From the NCBI RefSeq assembly GCF_007997385.1, contig NZ_VOSC01000025.1, positions 680,691 to 744,690 of the forward strand: a stretch of 64,000 nucleotides of DNA. Reading direction: 5' to 3'. The notes under the pieces are model-generated. The model did no database searches, had not been told where the DNA came from, and saw nothing but the letters and a program-made list of their open reading frames with translations. Positions 28,387-36,863 of the stretch are shown one piece after another (within the stretch, counting starts at the first letter, position 1; each line of letters starts with the position of its first letter). This DNA comes from Seonamhaeicola algicola. GTDB taxonomy: Bacteria > Bacteroidota > Bacteroidia > Flavobacteriales > Flavobacteriaceae. Made by a program: the position numbers and the translations under genes.

Positions 28387-29841
28387 ATGAAAACTCAAAA
28401 TTTCGGGTACAAAAAATTATACATAGGCGGAGAATTAATAGATGCCGTTAGTGGTGAAAAAGATGATGTTATTTGTCCGGCAACCGGCGAAGTAATAGCG
28501 CAGGTAGCTAAAGCAGGTAAAGAAGATGCTTTAAAAGCTTTAGAAACAGCCCAGAAAGGCTTTAAATATTGGTCTAAGTTATCATTAGCCGAACGTACTA
28601 CTTGGATGGAAAAATTACGATTAGCTATTTTAGATAATGAGCATGAGTTAAGAACCGCTATGGTGCATGAAATGGGTAAAACTTACGCAGGTTCACAAGA
28701 AGATATTGATAGGCTTACCGAAGCTTTAGAGTGGTATCCTGCAGCCATGAAAAATATGCGTGAAGAACAAATTCCAGATTACGAAAACACGCATACACAC
28801 AAAATGATATCAAAACCAGCAGGTGTAGCTGTGGCGTACTTAGCATGGAATTTTCCATTACTAAACGTAGGTTATAAGTTAGGGCCTGCTTTAGCTGCTG
28901 GATGTTCGTTAATTATTAAACCATCGGCATTGTCGCCATTATCAGCTTACATGGTTGGTGAAATTATGCACAAAATCAACTTTCCTGCAGGAGTTGTTAA
29001 TATTTTATCAGGCCCTAGTAGTGAAGTAGCAACTACCTTAACAACCAGTAATATACCAGCTGTATTAACCATGATAGGCTCTACACAAACGGGTTTAAAG
29101 GTTATTGCAGATAGTACAACATCTATTAAAAAGTTTGGTATGGAATTGGGCGGTAATGCACCGTTTATAGTTTTTGATGATGCAGATTTTGATAGCGCAG
29201 TACAATTAGCTATAGCCTTAAGATATGGAAATTCTGGTCAAGTTTGCGTAGCAGCCAACAGAATTTTTGTGCATAAAAATATCTATGATAAATTTGTGAA
29301 AGCTTATGTGAAAGAAGCTTCGCAAATTAAATTAGGATTTGGTATCAAAGAAAATCCTGATGTATTTATGGGGCCAGTTGTTAGCAGAAAAGATAGAGAC
29401 CGCATGTTTAATTTGGTTGAAGACGCTGTTAGCAAAGGAGCAACTTTAGAATACGGAGGAAAAATACCTGAAGGATTTCCTGAAGGTGGTAACTGGATTG
29501 AGCCAACTGTAGTATCAGGTATAACAACAGAAATGAAATTGTTTAACCAAGAAACATTTGGTCCTGTTGCGGGTATTATGCCTTTTGAAACCGATGATGA
29601 AGTGTTAAAATTAGCCAATGATACAGAATTTGGGTTAGCATCATATATTTTTACCAATAGCCACAAGCGTATTGAAAGATTTACCGAAGAATTAGAGTTT
29701 GGTGAAATTCATATTAACGGTGTAAAGTATGCTATTTATTTACCACATGGTGGTTATAAAAATAGTGGAATTGGTCATGATTGTTCACATTTAGCTTTAG
29801 AAGATTATTTAGTTAAAAAAAGAGTAACATCAGCAATCTAA
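28387..29841 (+). CDS. NAD(P)-dependent aldehyde dehydrogenase, probable 3,6-anhydro-galactose dehydrogenase
   Basis: ALDH-superfamily enzyme of 484 residues without signal peptide, so cytoplasmic. The catalytic cysteine is Cys287 (GNSGQVCVAANR) and the general-base glutamate is Glu253 (FGMELGGNAP); the GSTQTG cofactor loop is present. The ATG at 28387 is preferred to an upstream in-frame TTG at 28369 that would overlap the previous gene. It lies 10 bp after the enolase-superfamily gene and 3 bp before the aldolase. In carrageenan and agar degraders an ALDH beside such a cycloisomerase oxidises 3,6-anhydro-galactose to the aldonate (DauA- or AHGD-type), the function inferred here. Succinate-semialdehyde or lactaldehyde dehydrogenase activity cannot be excluded from sequence. 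Confidence 0.85.
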   Translation: MKTQNFGYKKLYIGGELIDAVSGEKDDVICPATGEVIAQVAKAGKEDALKALETAQKGFKYWSKLSLAERTTWMEKLRLAILDNEHELRTAMVHEMGKTYAGSQEDIDRLTEALEWYPAAMKNMREEQIPDYENTHTHKMISKPAGVAVAYLAWNFPLLNVGYKLGPALAAGCSLIIKPSALSPLSAYMVGEIMHKINFPAGVVNILSGPSSEVATTLTTSNIPAVLTMIGSTQTGLKVIADSTTSIKKFGMELGGNAPFIVFDDADFDSAVQLAIALRYGNSGQVCVAANRIFVHKNIYDKFVKAYVKEASQIKLGFGIKENPDVFMGPVVSRKDRDRMFNLVEDAVSKGATLEYGGKIPEGFPEGGNWIEPTVVSGITTEMKLFNQETFGPVAGIMPFETDDEVLKLANDTEFGLASYIFTNSHKRIERFTEELEFGEIHINGVKYAIYLPHGGYKNSGIGHDCSHLALEDYLVKKRVTSAI

Positions 29842-29844
29842 AAC

Positions 29845-30609
29845 ATGAAACAAAATTTATTACAAAATAAGTTAAAAGAGGGTCAAACAGTATTTGGCCC
29901 TTTTTGTAAATTACAAGATCCGGCAATAGTAGAAATAGCTGCACACAGTGGCTTTGATTTTGTTATTATTGATATGGAACACGGCCCTTTTAGTGTAGAA
30001 TCTGCCCAAAATATGGTAAGAGCTGCCGAGGCTAAAGGTATTACACCAGTTGTAAGAGTTACCGAAAATTCTGAAACACTAATTTTAAGGGTTTTAGATA
30101 TTGGTGTAAGGTGTATTCAAGTACCACAAGTATGCACAAAAGCAGATGCTAATAAAGTGGTTAAAGCTATTAAGTTTTTTCCAAAAGGAGAACGCGGTAT
30201 GTGCAGATATGTAAGAGCAGCCGAATACACTAATATTGGTCCGCAAGATCATTTTGGAAAGGCAAATGATTCTGTAATTTCAATAATACATATTGAAGGA
30301 ATGGAAGGAATTGAAAATTTACCCGAAATTGTAAAAGTAGATGGTATTGATGTTATTTTCTTAGGACCTTATGATTTATCGCAATCATGCGGCGTACCCG
30401 GAGATGTAAACAACCCAAAAGTAGTAAATGCTATGAAAGATGCTGTTGAAATTGCGAAAAAGCATGGAAAAGCTGTTGGTACATTTACAGAATCTCCAGA
30501 GAAGGCTAAAATGTGGAAAGATATTGGGGTTCAATACATTTCATATTCTGTAGATGTTGGACTTGTAATGAATACTTTTAAAGATATTACTTCAAAACTA
30601 AAAAACTAA
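29845..30609 (+). CDS. HpcH/HpaI family 2-keto-3-deoxy-sugar-acid aldolase
   Basis: This 254-residue cytoplasmic class II (metal-dependent) aldolase shows the family motifs FVIIDMEHGPFS, VVRVTE, IHIEGMEG (metal-binding Glu) and DVIFLGPYDLSQS (metal-binding Asp). The length is standard. Family members cleave 2-keto-3-deoxy or 4-hydroxy-2-keto acids to pyruvate plus an aldehyde without prior phosphorylation. Its start lies 3 bp after the ALDH stop. Here it would be expected to split 2-keto-3-deoxy-galactonate to pyruvate and glyceraldehyde. The known carrageenan pathway instead uses a KDG kinase and a KDPG-type aldolase, neither of which is in this window. The exact substrate is inferred. Confidence 0.85.
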   Translation: MKQNLLQNKLKEGQTVFGPFCKLQDPAIVEIAAHSGFDFVIIDMEHGPFSVESAQNMVRAAEAKGITPVVRVTENSETLILRVLDIGVRCIQVPQVCTKADANKVVKAIKFFPKGERGMCRYVRAAEYTNIGPQDHFGKANDSVISIIHIEGMEGIENLPEIVKVDGIDVIFLGPYDLSQSCGVPGDVNNPKVVNAMKDAVEIAKKHGKAVGTFTESPEKAKMWKDIGVQYISYSVDVGLVMNTFKDITSKLKN

Positions 30610-30648
30610 ACACACATCAACTTAAACTAAACTATTAAATTAATTATT

Positions 30649-32208
30649 ATGGGTTCGTATAAAAGAAAAGCTTATATATATTCAACTATTGTTGCCATGG
30701 GAGGCTTCGTTTTTGGCTTAGATGCGGCATTAATATCTGGAACAGTAGATTTTATTTCGCAAGAATTTAGCCTAAACGAATTTGAACTAGGTATGGTGGT
30801 TGGTGCACCTGCTTTAGGTGTAATTTTAGCATTGCTTTTTGCGGGCTATTCATGTGATAAATTAGGAAGAAAAACTACCCTGCAAATTGTAGCTGCTTTA
30901 TATGTAGTATCTGCAATAGGTTCAACACTGGCACCAGATTACTGGACGCTTTTATCATTCAGGTTTTTAGGTGGTTTAGCCTTTACTTCAATATCATTAG
31001 CATCTATGTATATTGGTGAAATAGCACCTCCAAAGTTAAGAGGTAAGTTAGTAACCATGATCCAAATTAATATAGTAATTGGTTTGTCTGGGGCTTATTT
31101 TATTAACTATCTAATATTACAATGGTCTACAACAGGTAATAATTGGGCTACAGATTTAGGTTTAAATGAAAATACGTGGCGTTGGATGTTAGGTTCTGAA
31201 ATTATACCAGCAATCATATGGTTTGTTTTATTGTTTGTAGTACCAAAAAGTCCGTCGTGGTTATTCTTTAAAGGAAAAATTAGTAACGCTAAACAAACAT
31301 TACTAAAATTAATGCCTGCCTCTGAAGTTGATGGGCATATTGCCGAAATGGATAAAAGCTTGGAAGAAACCGATAACAGATCTGTTTGGGCACAATTTAA
31401 AGGTATTTTTAGTAAAGAGTATAGAGTTGTTTTTGTAATAGCTTTTACATTAGCTATAGCCCAACAAACATCTGGTATAAACGCTATTTTATTTTATGCG
31501 CCAACTGTTTTTGAGCAGATTGGTTTAGGCAAAGATGCGGCTTTTATGCAAGCTATCTGGACAGGTTTAACAGGCTTATTATTTACCATTTTAGGATTAG
31601 TTTGTGTTGATAAATTAGGGCGAAAACCTATGATTTTAGGCGGTATGCTCTGGGTGGTTTTAAGCTTAGGTATAGCGTATTACGGATTTAAAACAGCTAG
31701 TTACACATTAACAGAAGACGCTGTTGTTGAAATGACTGAATTTAAAAACCCTGAAAGGTTACAAAGTATGATTGGTGTACAATACAGTAGTGATATTGAA
31801 CTTAAAAAAGCCCTTTTTGATGCTATTGGTGAAGATGAAGCACGCCAGTATTCAGGATTATTAATTCAAAAATCAGCTAAAATTAATGCAATACTAATTT
31901 TAATAGGTATTTTAAGTTTTATTGCTGCCTTCCATTTTTCTATAGGGCCTGTAATGTGGGTGTTGTTTTCTGAAATTTTTCCAAATGCTATAAGGGGTAT
32001 TGCAATACCATTTTTTACATTTATAACAAGTACAACAAGTTGGCTAATTCAGGCGTTTTTTCCTTCGCAATTGGCTAGTTTCGGCATTAGTAATACACTC
32101 CTTTTTTATGCTGTAACTGTGTTTTTGGGTATGGTAATCTTATCAAAATATTTAATTGAAACTAAAGGATTAAGTATTGAGGAAATACAAGCTAAACTTC
32201 AAAAATAA
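30649..32208 (+). CDS. MFS sugar porter (sugar:H+ symporter)
   Basis: This 519-residue inner-membrane protein of the MFS sugar porter family has about 12 hydrophobic segments. Signature motifs: DKLGRKTTLQI after TM2, PKSPSWLFFKGK before the central loop, QQTSGINAILFYAPTVFE in TM7, DKLGRKPM after TM8, and GPVMWVLFSEIFPNAIRG in TM10. A larger hydrophilic insert (about 345-410) lies between TM9 and TM10. It is 39 bp downstream of the aldolase gene in the anhydro-galactose operon, so it likely carries galactose, anhydro-galactose or a short oligosaccharide from periplasm to cytoplasm. Substrate inferred. Confidence 0.92.
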   Translation: MGSYKRKAYIYSTIVAMGGFVFGLDAALISGTVDFISQEFSLNEFELGMVVGAPALGVILALLFAGYSCDKLGRKTTLQIVAALYVVSAIGSTLAPDYWTLLSFRFLGGLAFTSISLASMYIGEIAPPKLRGKLVTMIQINIVIGLSGAYFINYLILQWSTTGNNWATDLGLNENTWRWMLGSEIIPAIIWFVLLFVVPKSPSWLFFKGKISNAKQTLLKLMPASEVDGHIAEMDKSLEETDNRSVWAQFKGIFSKEYRVVFVIAFTLAIAQQTSGINAILFYAPTVFEQIGLGKDAAFMQAIWTGLTGLLFTILGLVCVDKLGRKPMILGGMLWVVLSLGIAYYGFKTASYTLTEDAVVEMTEFKNPERLQSMIGVQYSSDIELKKALFDAIGEDEARQYSGLLIQKSAKINAILILIGILSFIAAFHFSIGPVMWVLFSEIFPNAIRGIAIPFFTFITSTTSWLIQAFFPSQLASFGISNTLLFYAVTVFLGMVILSKYLIETKGLSIEEIQAKLQK

Positions 32209-32303
32209 CGCCTAAAATATAGACTATAACCTGTTTTCGGTATTGCAATTAATCAAAAAAGGTTTTTTGACAAATATTGTTATGCTTTTAATTAATATTA
32301 AAA

Positions 32304-33464
32304 ATGAAAATAACAGACGTAAAAGTATTTCCAGTAAACATAGCAGGAAGAAGCCAACTTAATGTAAAAATTGAAACTAATACAGGAATTTATGGTTGGG
32401 GAGCATCTGGCATTACAGGAAGAGAGTACGCAGTTATTGGGGCTATAGATCATTTTAGGCCTTTGCTAGTTGGAAGAAATCCCATGCAAATTGGGGCCAT
32501 TTGGCAAGATTTATACAGAGGTCAATATTTTGAAGGTGGTAGAGTTTTAACTGCTGCCATATCAGCCATAGATATTGCACTTTATGATATTAAAGGAAAA
32601 GCTTTAAATGTGCCAGTTTATGAGTTGCTAGGAGGTAAACAACGCGATTATGTTGAGTGTTTTGCATCGCTTCTCTTCAGCTCTAAAGAAGAACTAATAG
32701 AACGCGCTAAGGTTTTAATAAAGGAAGGTTGGCAAATGCTAAGGTTAGCCCCAGCAGAATACGAAGAAGGAAAATATAATTCTATTTTTGAACCCAGAGA
32801 ATCTATTGCCATTATAGCAGATTGGATTACAGAATTAAGAAAAGTAGTTGGGTTTAAACCAACCATTGGTATAGATTATCATCACAGATTATCAGTTCCA
32901 GAAACAGTCTCCTTTTTACAAAGAATGCCAGAAGGAACTTTAGATTTTATTGAAGAACCTATAAGAGATGAATCTCCAGAAGTATACCAAGAGCTAAGAA
33001 AAATGGTAAATGTACCCTTTGCAATAGGAGAAGAATTTGCAAGTAAATGGCAATTTTTACCATACATAGAAAAAAATATTACCCAATTTGCTAGAATTGA
33101 TGTGTGCAACGTAGGCGGTATTACAGAAGCTGTAAAAGTGACAAATATGGCCGAAGCACATTATATAGATTTACTTCCTCACAATCCAATTGGGCCAATT
33201 TGTACTGCAGCCACAATACATTTGGCTGCTGCCTCTCCAAATTTTACGTGGTTAGAAGAAATGAATACACCTGTTGAAAACCCCGGTTTAGATGATGTTA
33301 ACTATTATACAAAACAACCAAAGTTAGAGGGGAATAGATACAAAGTTTCAGACGAACCCGGATTGGGCATAGAGTTTAATGAAGAATTAGCATTGAAGGA
33401 AGGATTTAAACCTGTTGAAACACCGCGCTTAATAAGAAAAGATGGGTCTTTTACCAATTGGTAA
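32304..33464 (+). CDS. Galactonate dehydratase-like enolase-superfamily enzyme
   Basis: This 386-residue cytoplasmic enzyme resembles bacterial D-galactonate dehydratase (DgoD). It shares IDYHHRLS (an Asp-x-His acid/base pair as in DgoD), FIEEPIRDE, FAIGEEFASKW, IDVCNVGGITEA and LLPHNPIGPI. It differs from the enzyme at 27225-28376, which has Lys-x-Lys instead. Dehydration of galactonate gives 2-keto-3-deoxy-galactonate, the same intermediate expected from the anhydro-sugar branch, so both halves of a carrabiose unit could converge on the HpcH/HpaI aldolase. No galactose dehydrogenase or lactonase was found in the window. A 24-bp gap links it to the next sulfatase gene. Confidence 0.82.
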   Translation: MKITDVKVFPVNIAGRSQLNVKIETNTGIYGWGASGITGREYAVIGAIDHFRPLLVGRNPMQIGAIWQDLYRGQYFEGGRVLTAAISAIDIALYDIKGKALNVPVYELLGGKQRDYVECFASLLFSSKEELIERAKVLIKEGWQMLRLAPAEYEEGKYNSIFEPRESIAIIADWITELRKVVGFKPTIGIDYHHRLSVPETVSFLQRMPEGTLDFIEEPIRDESPEVYQELRKMVNVPFAIGEEFASKWQFLPYIEKNITQFARIDVCNVGGITEAVKVTNMAEAHYIDLLPHNPIGPICTAATIHLAAASPNFTWLEEMNTPVENPGLDDVNYYTKQPKLEGNRYKVSDEPGLGIEFNEELALKEGFKPVETPRLIRKDGSFTNW

Positions 33465-33488
33465 TCGCAATAAATTAAAATTCTTAAC

Positions 33489-35267
33489 ATGAAAACACAA
33501 CTTCATTTAATTGTATTAGTTGCGCTATTTGTTACTCAATTTCAGAGTATATCTGCACAAGAAAAGCCTAATATCATTATTATGATGACGGATGATCAAG
33601 GCTATGGAGATATTGGTGCTCATGGTAATCCTTATATTAAAACACCGCAAATAGAAACTCTAGGTGAACAAGGTATAGAAATGTCTCATTTCTTTTCCTA
33701 TCCTAACTGCTCCGCTTCAAGAGCGGCTTTGTTAACCGGAAGATATCCTTATAGAGCTGGAGTAACTGCTGTAACTCAGGTAGATCATTTCATGAATACA
33801 TCAGAAGTAACTATTGCAGAAATACTTGCAGAAAATGGATATAAAACAGGGATTTTCGGAAAATGGCATTTAGGAGATAATATGCCTATGAGACCAATAG
33901 ACCAAGGATTTCAAGAAACCTTAGTTCATAAAGGAGGTGGTATTGGGCAAGCTGCAGGCCCTAAAGGGAACACGTATTTCAATCCTGTTTTGGAGCACAA
34001 CGGTACGCCCAAAACATATAATGGATATTGCGACGATATCTTTACAGAAGCAACTTTGAACTTTATTGAAAAGAACAAAGAGACACCGTTTTTCGCTTAT
34101 TTAGCAACCAATCTACCGCATTTTCCTTTACAAGTGCCAGATAGGTTGGCTGAACCTTACAGGAAAATGGGGCTACATGAAGATAATGCCCTTACCTATG
34201 GAATGCTTGCTAGTATAGATTATAATGTTGGAAGAGTACTAGATAAACTTAAAGAATTAGGTATTGAAGAAAATACCATTGTCATTTTCTTATCAGATAA
34301 TGGTCCAAGACACAGAAGAACTAAAAATGATTCGTATCCAGGGCGTTGGGTAGCCAATTTACGAGGTACCAAAACCAGTGTTTATGATGCAGGTATTAGA
34401 GTGCCTTTTTATGTAAGATGGCCCAATGAAATTAAACCATCAAATAAGTTATCTAACATGGGTGCTGTTATTGATATTTTTCCAACTATCATAGAAGCTA
34501 CAAAATCAAAATTACCTAAAGATTTAAAAGTAGATGGTAAGTCCTTATTACCGCTTTGGTTAAATGGAAATTCAGAAGCTTTAATTAATAGAGACTTTTA
34601 TGTACAAATGCATTATGGCCCAACACCATTTAAATACATGCATTTTGCAGTAAGAACAGATAAATACAAATTGGTTAGTCCGCATGATTTTCCTCATGGA
34701 ATTGTACATCAACCAACAGATTTTGTTTTAAAAAATGTTTTAAATAATTTAGAGTTATACGATGTTGAAAATGACCCTAGCGAAAGAATAAATATTGCTA
34801 AAAAGCATCCTGAAATTGTGGACGCCATGTTAGAACGCTATGAAAATTGGTTTGATGAAGTAACAGAAGAAAGAGATGCTAAAGGCATTCAGCGAATATT
34901 CTTAGGAACAAAAGAACAGCCAAATGTTAATTTATCAAGATTTGATTGGGGTGGCCCTCGTGTTATCTCTCGTTTTGATTACGGTGGTCCTAGAGTTGTA
35001 GAAGACAATCAACTAGGATATTGGAGGGTTAAAACTTTAAAAGGGATTTATAATGTATCTTTAGATTTGCCTGAAATACACAAAGATGGCTTTGCTCATT
35101 TAAAATACAATACGCTTCATTTAAAACTACCAATTAAAAAGGGGCAGAAACAAATTGTATTTAAAAATGTAGAATTTCCGGAGGCTGTAGGCAATTTACA
35201 TGCATATGTAAAAGTAGAACGATTATCTTCCGGACCACACTTTGTAGATGTAAATCGTATTAAATAA
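33489..35267 (+). CDS. S1 family sulfatase with an extended C-terminus
   Basis: This 592-residue formylglycine sulfatase has a signal peptide ending at about SISAQ and no lipobox, so it is likely soluble in the periplasm. Motifs: MTDDQGYGDIG, YPNCSASR with Cys74 (the CxAxR variant of the modification motif), GKWHLGD and FLSDNGP. After about residue 480 a C-terminal extension begins with two tandem copies of an 11-residue unit, SRFD(W/Y)GGPRV(I/V), at about 483-504, and ends in a beta-rich domain. It is 24 bp after the galactonate dehydratase-like gene. Substrate position unknown. Confidence 0.92.
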   Translation: MKTQLHLIVLVALFVTQFQSISAQEKPNIIIMMTDDQGYGDIGAHGNPYIKTPQIETLGEQGIEMSHFFSYPNCSASRAALLTGRYPYRAGVTAVTQVDHFMNTSEVTIAEILAENGYKTGIFGKWHLGDNMPMRPIDQGFQETLVHKGGGIGQAAGPKGNTYFNPVLEHNGTPKTYNGYCDDIFTEATLNFIEKNKETPFFAYLATNLPHFPLQVPDRLAEPYRKMGLHEDNALTYGMLASIDYNVGRVLDKLKELGIEENTIVIFLSDNGPRHRRTKNDSYPGRWVANLRGTKTSVYDAGIRVPFYVRWPNEIKPSNKLSNMGAVIDIFPTIIEATKSKLPKDLKVDGKSLLPLWLNGNSEALINRDFYVQMHYGPTPFKYMHFAVRTDKYKLVSPHDFPHGIVHQPTDFVLKNVLNNLELYDVENDPSERINIAKKHPEIVDAMLERYENWFDEVTEERDAKGIQRIFLGTKEQPNVNLSRFDWGGPRVISRFDYGGPRVVEDNQLGYWRVKTLKGIYNVSLDLPEIHKDGFAHLKYNTLHLKLPIKKGQKQIVFKNVEFPEAVGNLHAYVKVERLSSGPHFVDVNRIK

Positions 35268-35383
35268 AGATAAAAAAGTTTTAGTTTAGGATAGTTAACA
35301 CTAGCTTTTTCAAATTAAAAGCTATTAATTTTATATTTTAATAGAAATATATTTTTAAACTGTTTTAAGCTAATTTTTTATCT

Positions 35384-36805
35384 ATGAAAGCACTCAAGTT
35401 TCTTTTGGTTTTAACCTTAATGGTATCATGTAAATCACCTGTTAAAGCCCAAGAAAAGCCAAATATTATTTTTTTGTTTTCTGATGATGCCGGTTATGGA
35501 GATTTCGGATTTCATGGAAGTAAAATCATGAAAACACCTAACCTTGATAAACTCTCAAATCAAGGTGTGCGCTTTACACAAGGTTATGTAACTGATGCTA
35601 CTTGTGGTCCTTCAAGAGCGGGGTTAATGACAGGGAAATACCAACAGCGTTTTGGTTATCAGGAAATTAATGTTCCTGGGTATATGAGTGAAAACTCTAA
35701 ATATTTAGGGGATGATATGGGGTTACCTGTAGATGAAATTACTATGGCAGATTATCTTAAAAAGTTAGGCTATACTAATGCTATGTACGGTAAATGGCAT
35801 TTAGGTAATGCAGATCGTTTTCATCCTTTAAATAGAGGTTTTGATGAGTTTTATGGTTTTAGAGGTGGAGGAAGAAGCTATTTCCCTATTAAAAATTTTA
35901 AAAACGTACATCACGATAATAAAATGGAACGCAATTTTGGCAATTATGAAGAGCCAAAAACATATGCCACAGATGCTTTTGCAAATGAGGCTATATCGTT
36001 TATAGAAAGGCATAAAAACAAGCCGTTCTTTATTTACTTAGCGTTTAATGCGGTACACACTCCAATGGAAGCCACTCAAGAAGATCTTGATAAATTTCCG
36101 CATTTAAAAGGTAAACGAAAAGAGGTCGCTGCAATGACCTTAGCACTTGATAGAGCCTGTGGTAAGGTTATGGATAAACTAAAAGAACTAGGACTAGATG
36201 AAAATACTATTGTTGTATTTTCTAACGATAATGGAGGACCAACAGATAAAAATGCGTCTATTAATTTACCTTTAAGTGGTACCAAATCTAACCATTTAGA
36301 AGGTGGCTTTAGAGTCCCATATTTAATAAAATGGCCAAAGAAATTTAAAGCTGGTACAGTATACAATTACCCTGTAAGTACGTTTGATTTATTACCAACA
36401 TTTTACGCTGCAGCTGGAGGAGATACTAAAGATTTAAAAGATATTGATGGCGTTAATTTAATACCATTTGTTAAAGGTGAAAATAATGCCAGACCTCATG
36501 AAGATTTATTCTGGAAAAAAGATGTTCGTGCCGTTTACAGGCATAACGATTGGAAGTTAATTCGCTTTGCAGATAGACCAGCCGAATTATATGATTTAAC
36601 AAAAGACTTAACAGAACAAAATAACCTTGCTAATAAAGAGCCAGAGCGATTAAAACGTATGTTTAAAAAATTATGGGAGTGGGAGCTAACCTTAGAGCGC
36701 CCTTTATGGACTTTAAAACAAGAGTTTGAAAAATACGATACAGACAGAATGGATTGGTTTAGAAACCCAGAACTAGTAAAAAAATATATGGAAAAATATG
36801 ATTAA
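35384..36805 (+). CDS. S1 family sulfatase, lipoprotein
   Basis: This 473-residue formylglycine sulfatase has Cys16 as likely lipid anchor (VSCKSPVK), or a standard signal peptide ending at VKAQ. Motifs: [19 protein letters not shown] with Cys74 as the formylglycine precursor, [17 protein letters not shown] and FSNDNGG. It is a single-domain enzyme. It sits between another sulfatase and GH127, which suggests the pair removes sulfates that block GH127 or GH2 action. It is not close to the preceding sulfatase beyond family motifs. Confidence 0.92.
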   Translation: MKALKFLLVLTLMVSCKSPVKAQEKPNIIFLFSDDAGYGDFGFHGSKIMKTPNLDKLSNQGVRFTQGYVTDATCGPSRAGLMTGKYQQRFGYQEINVPGYMSENSKYLGDDMGLPVDEITMADYLKKLGYTNAMYGKWHLGNADRFHPLNRGFDEFYGFRGGGRSYFPIKNFKNVHHDNKMERNFGNYEEPKTYATDAFANEAISFIERHKNKPFFIYLAFNAVHTPMEATQEDLDKFPHLKGKRKEVAAMTLALDRACGKVMDKLKELGLDENTIVVFSNDNGGPTDKNASINLPLSGTKSNHLEGGFRVPYLIKWPKKFKAGTVYNYPVSTFDLLPTFYAAAGGDTKDLKDIDGVNLIPFVKGENNARPHEDLFWKKDVRAVYRHNDWKLIRFADRPAELYDLTKDLTEQNNLANKEPERLKRMFKKLWEWELTLERPLWTLKQEFEKYDTDRMDWFRNPELVKKYMEKYD

Positions 36806-36863
36806 TTCCATTAAAACACGTAGCTAAAAAATATAATAACTAAAAAAATAAAGCCAAATAAAA

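Noticed and set aside
29304-29666. 120-codon minus-strand frame inside the aldehyde dehydrogenase gene
   Set aside because: It lies fully antisense to a conserved ALDH and has a low-complexity Ser/Pro-rich product.
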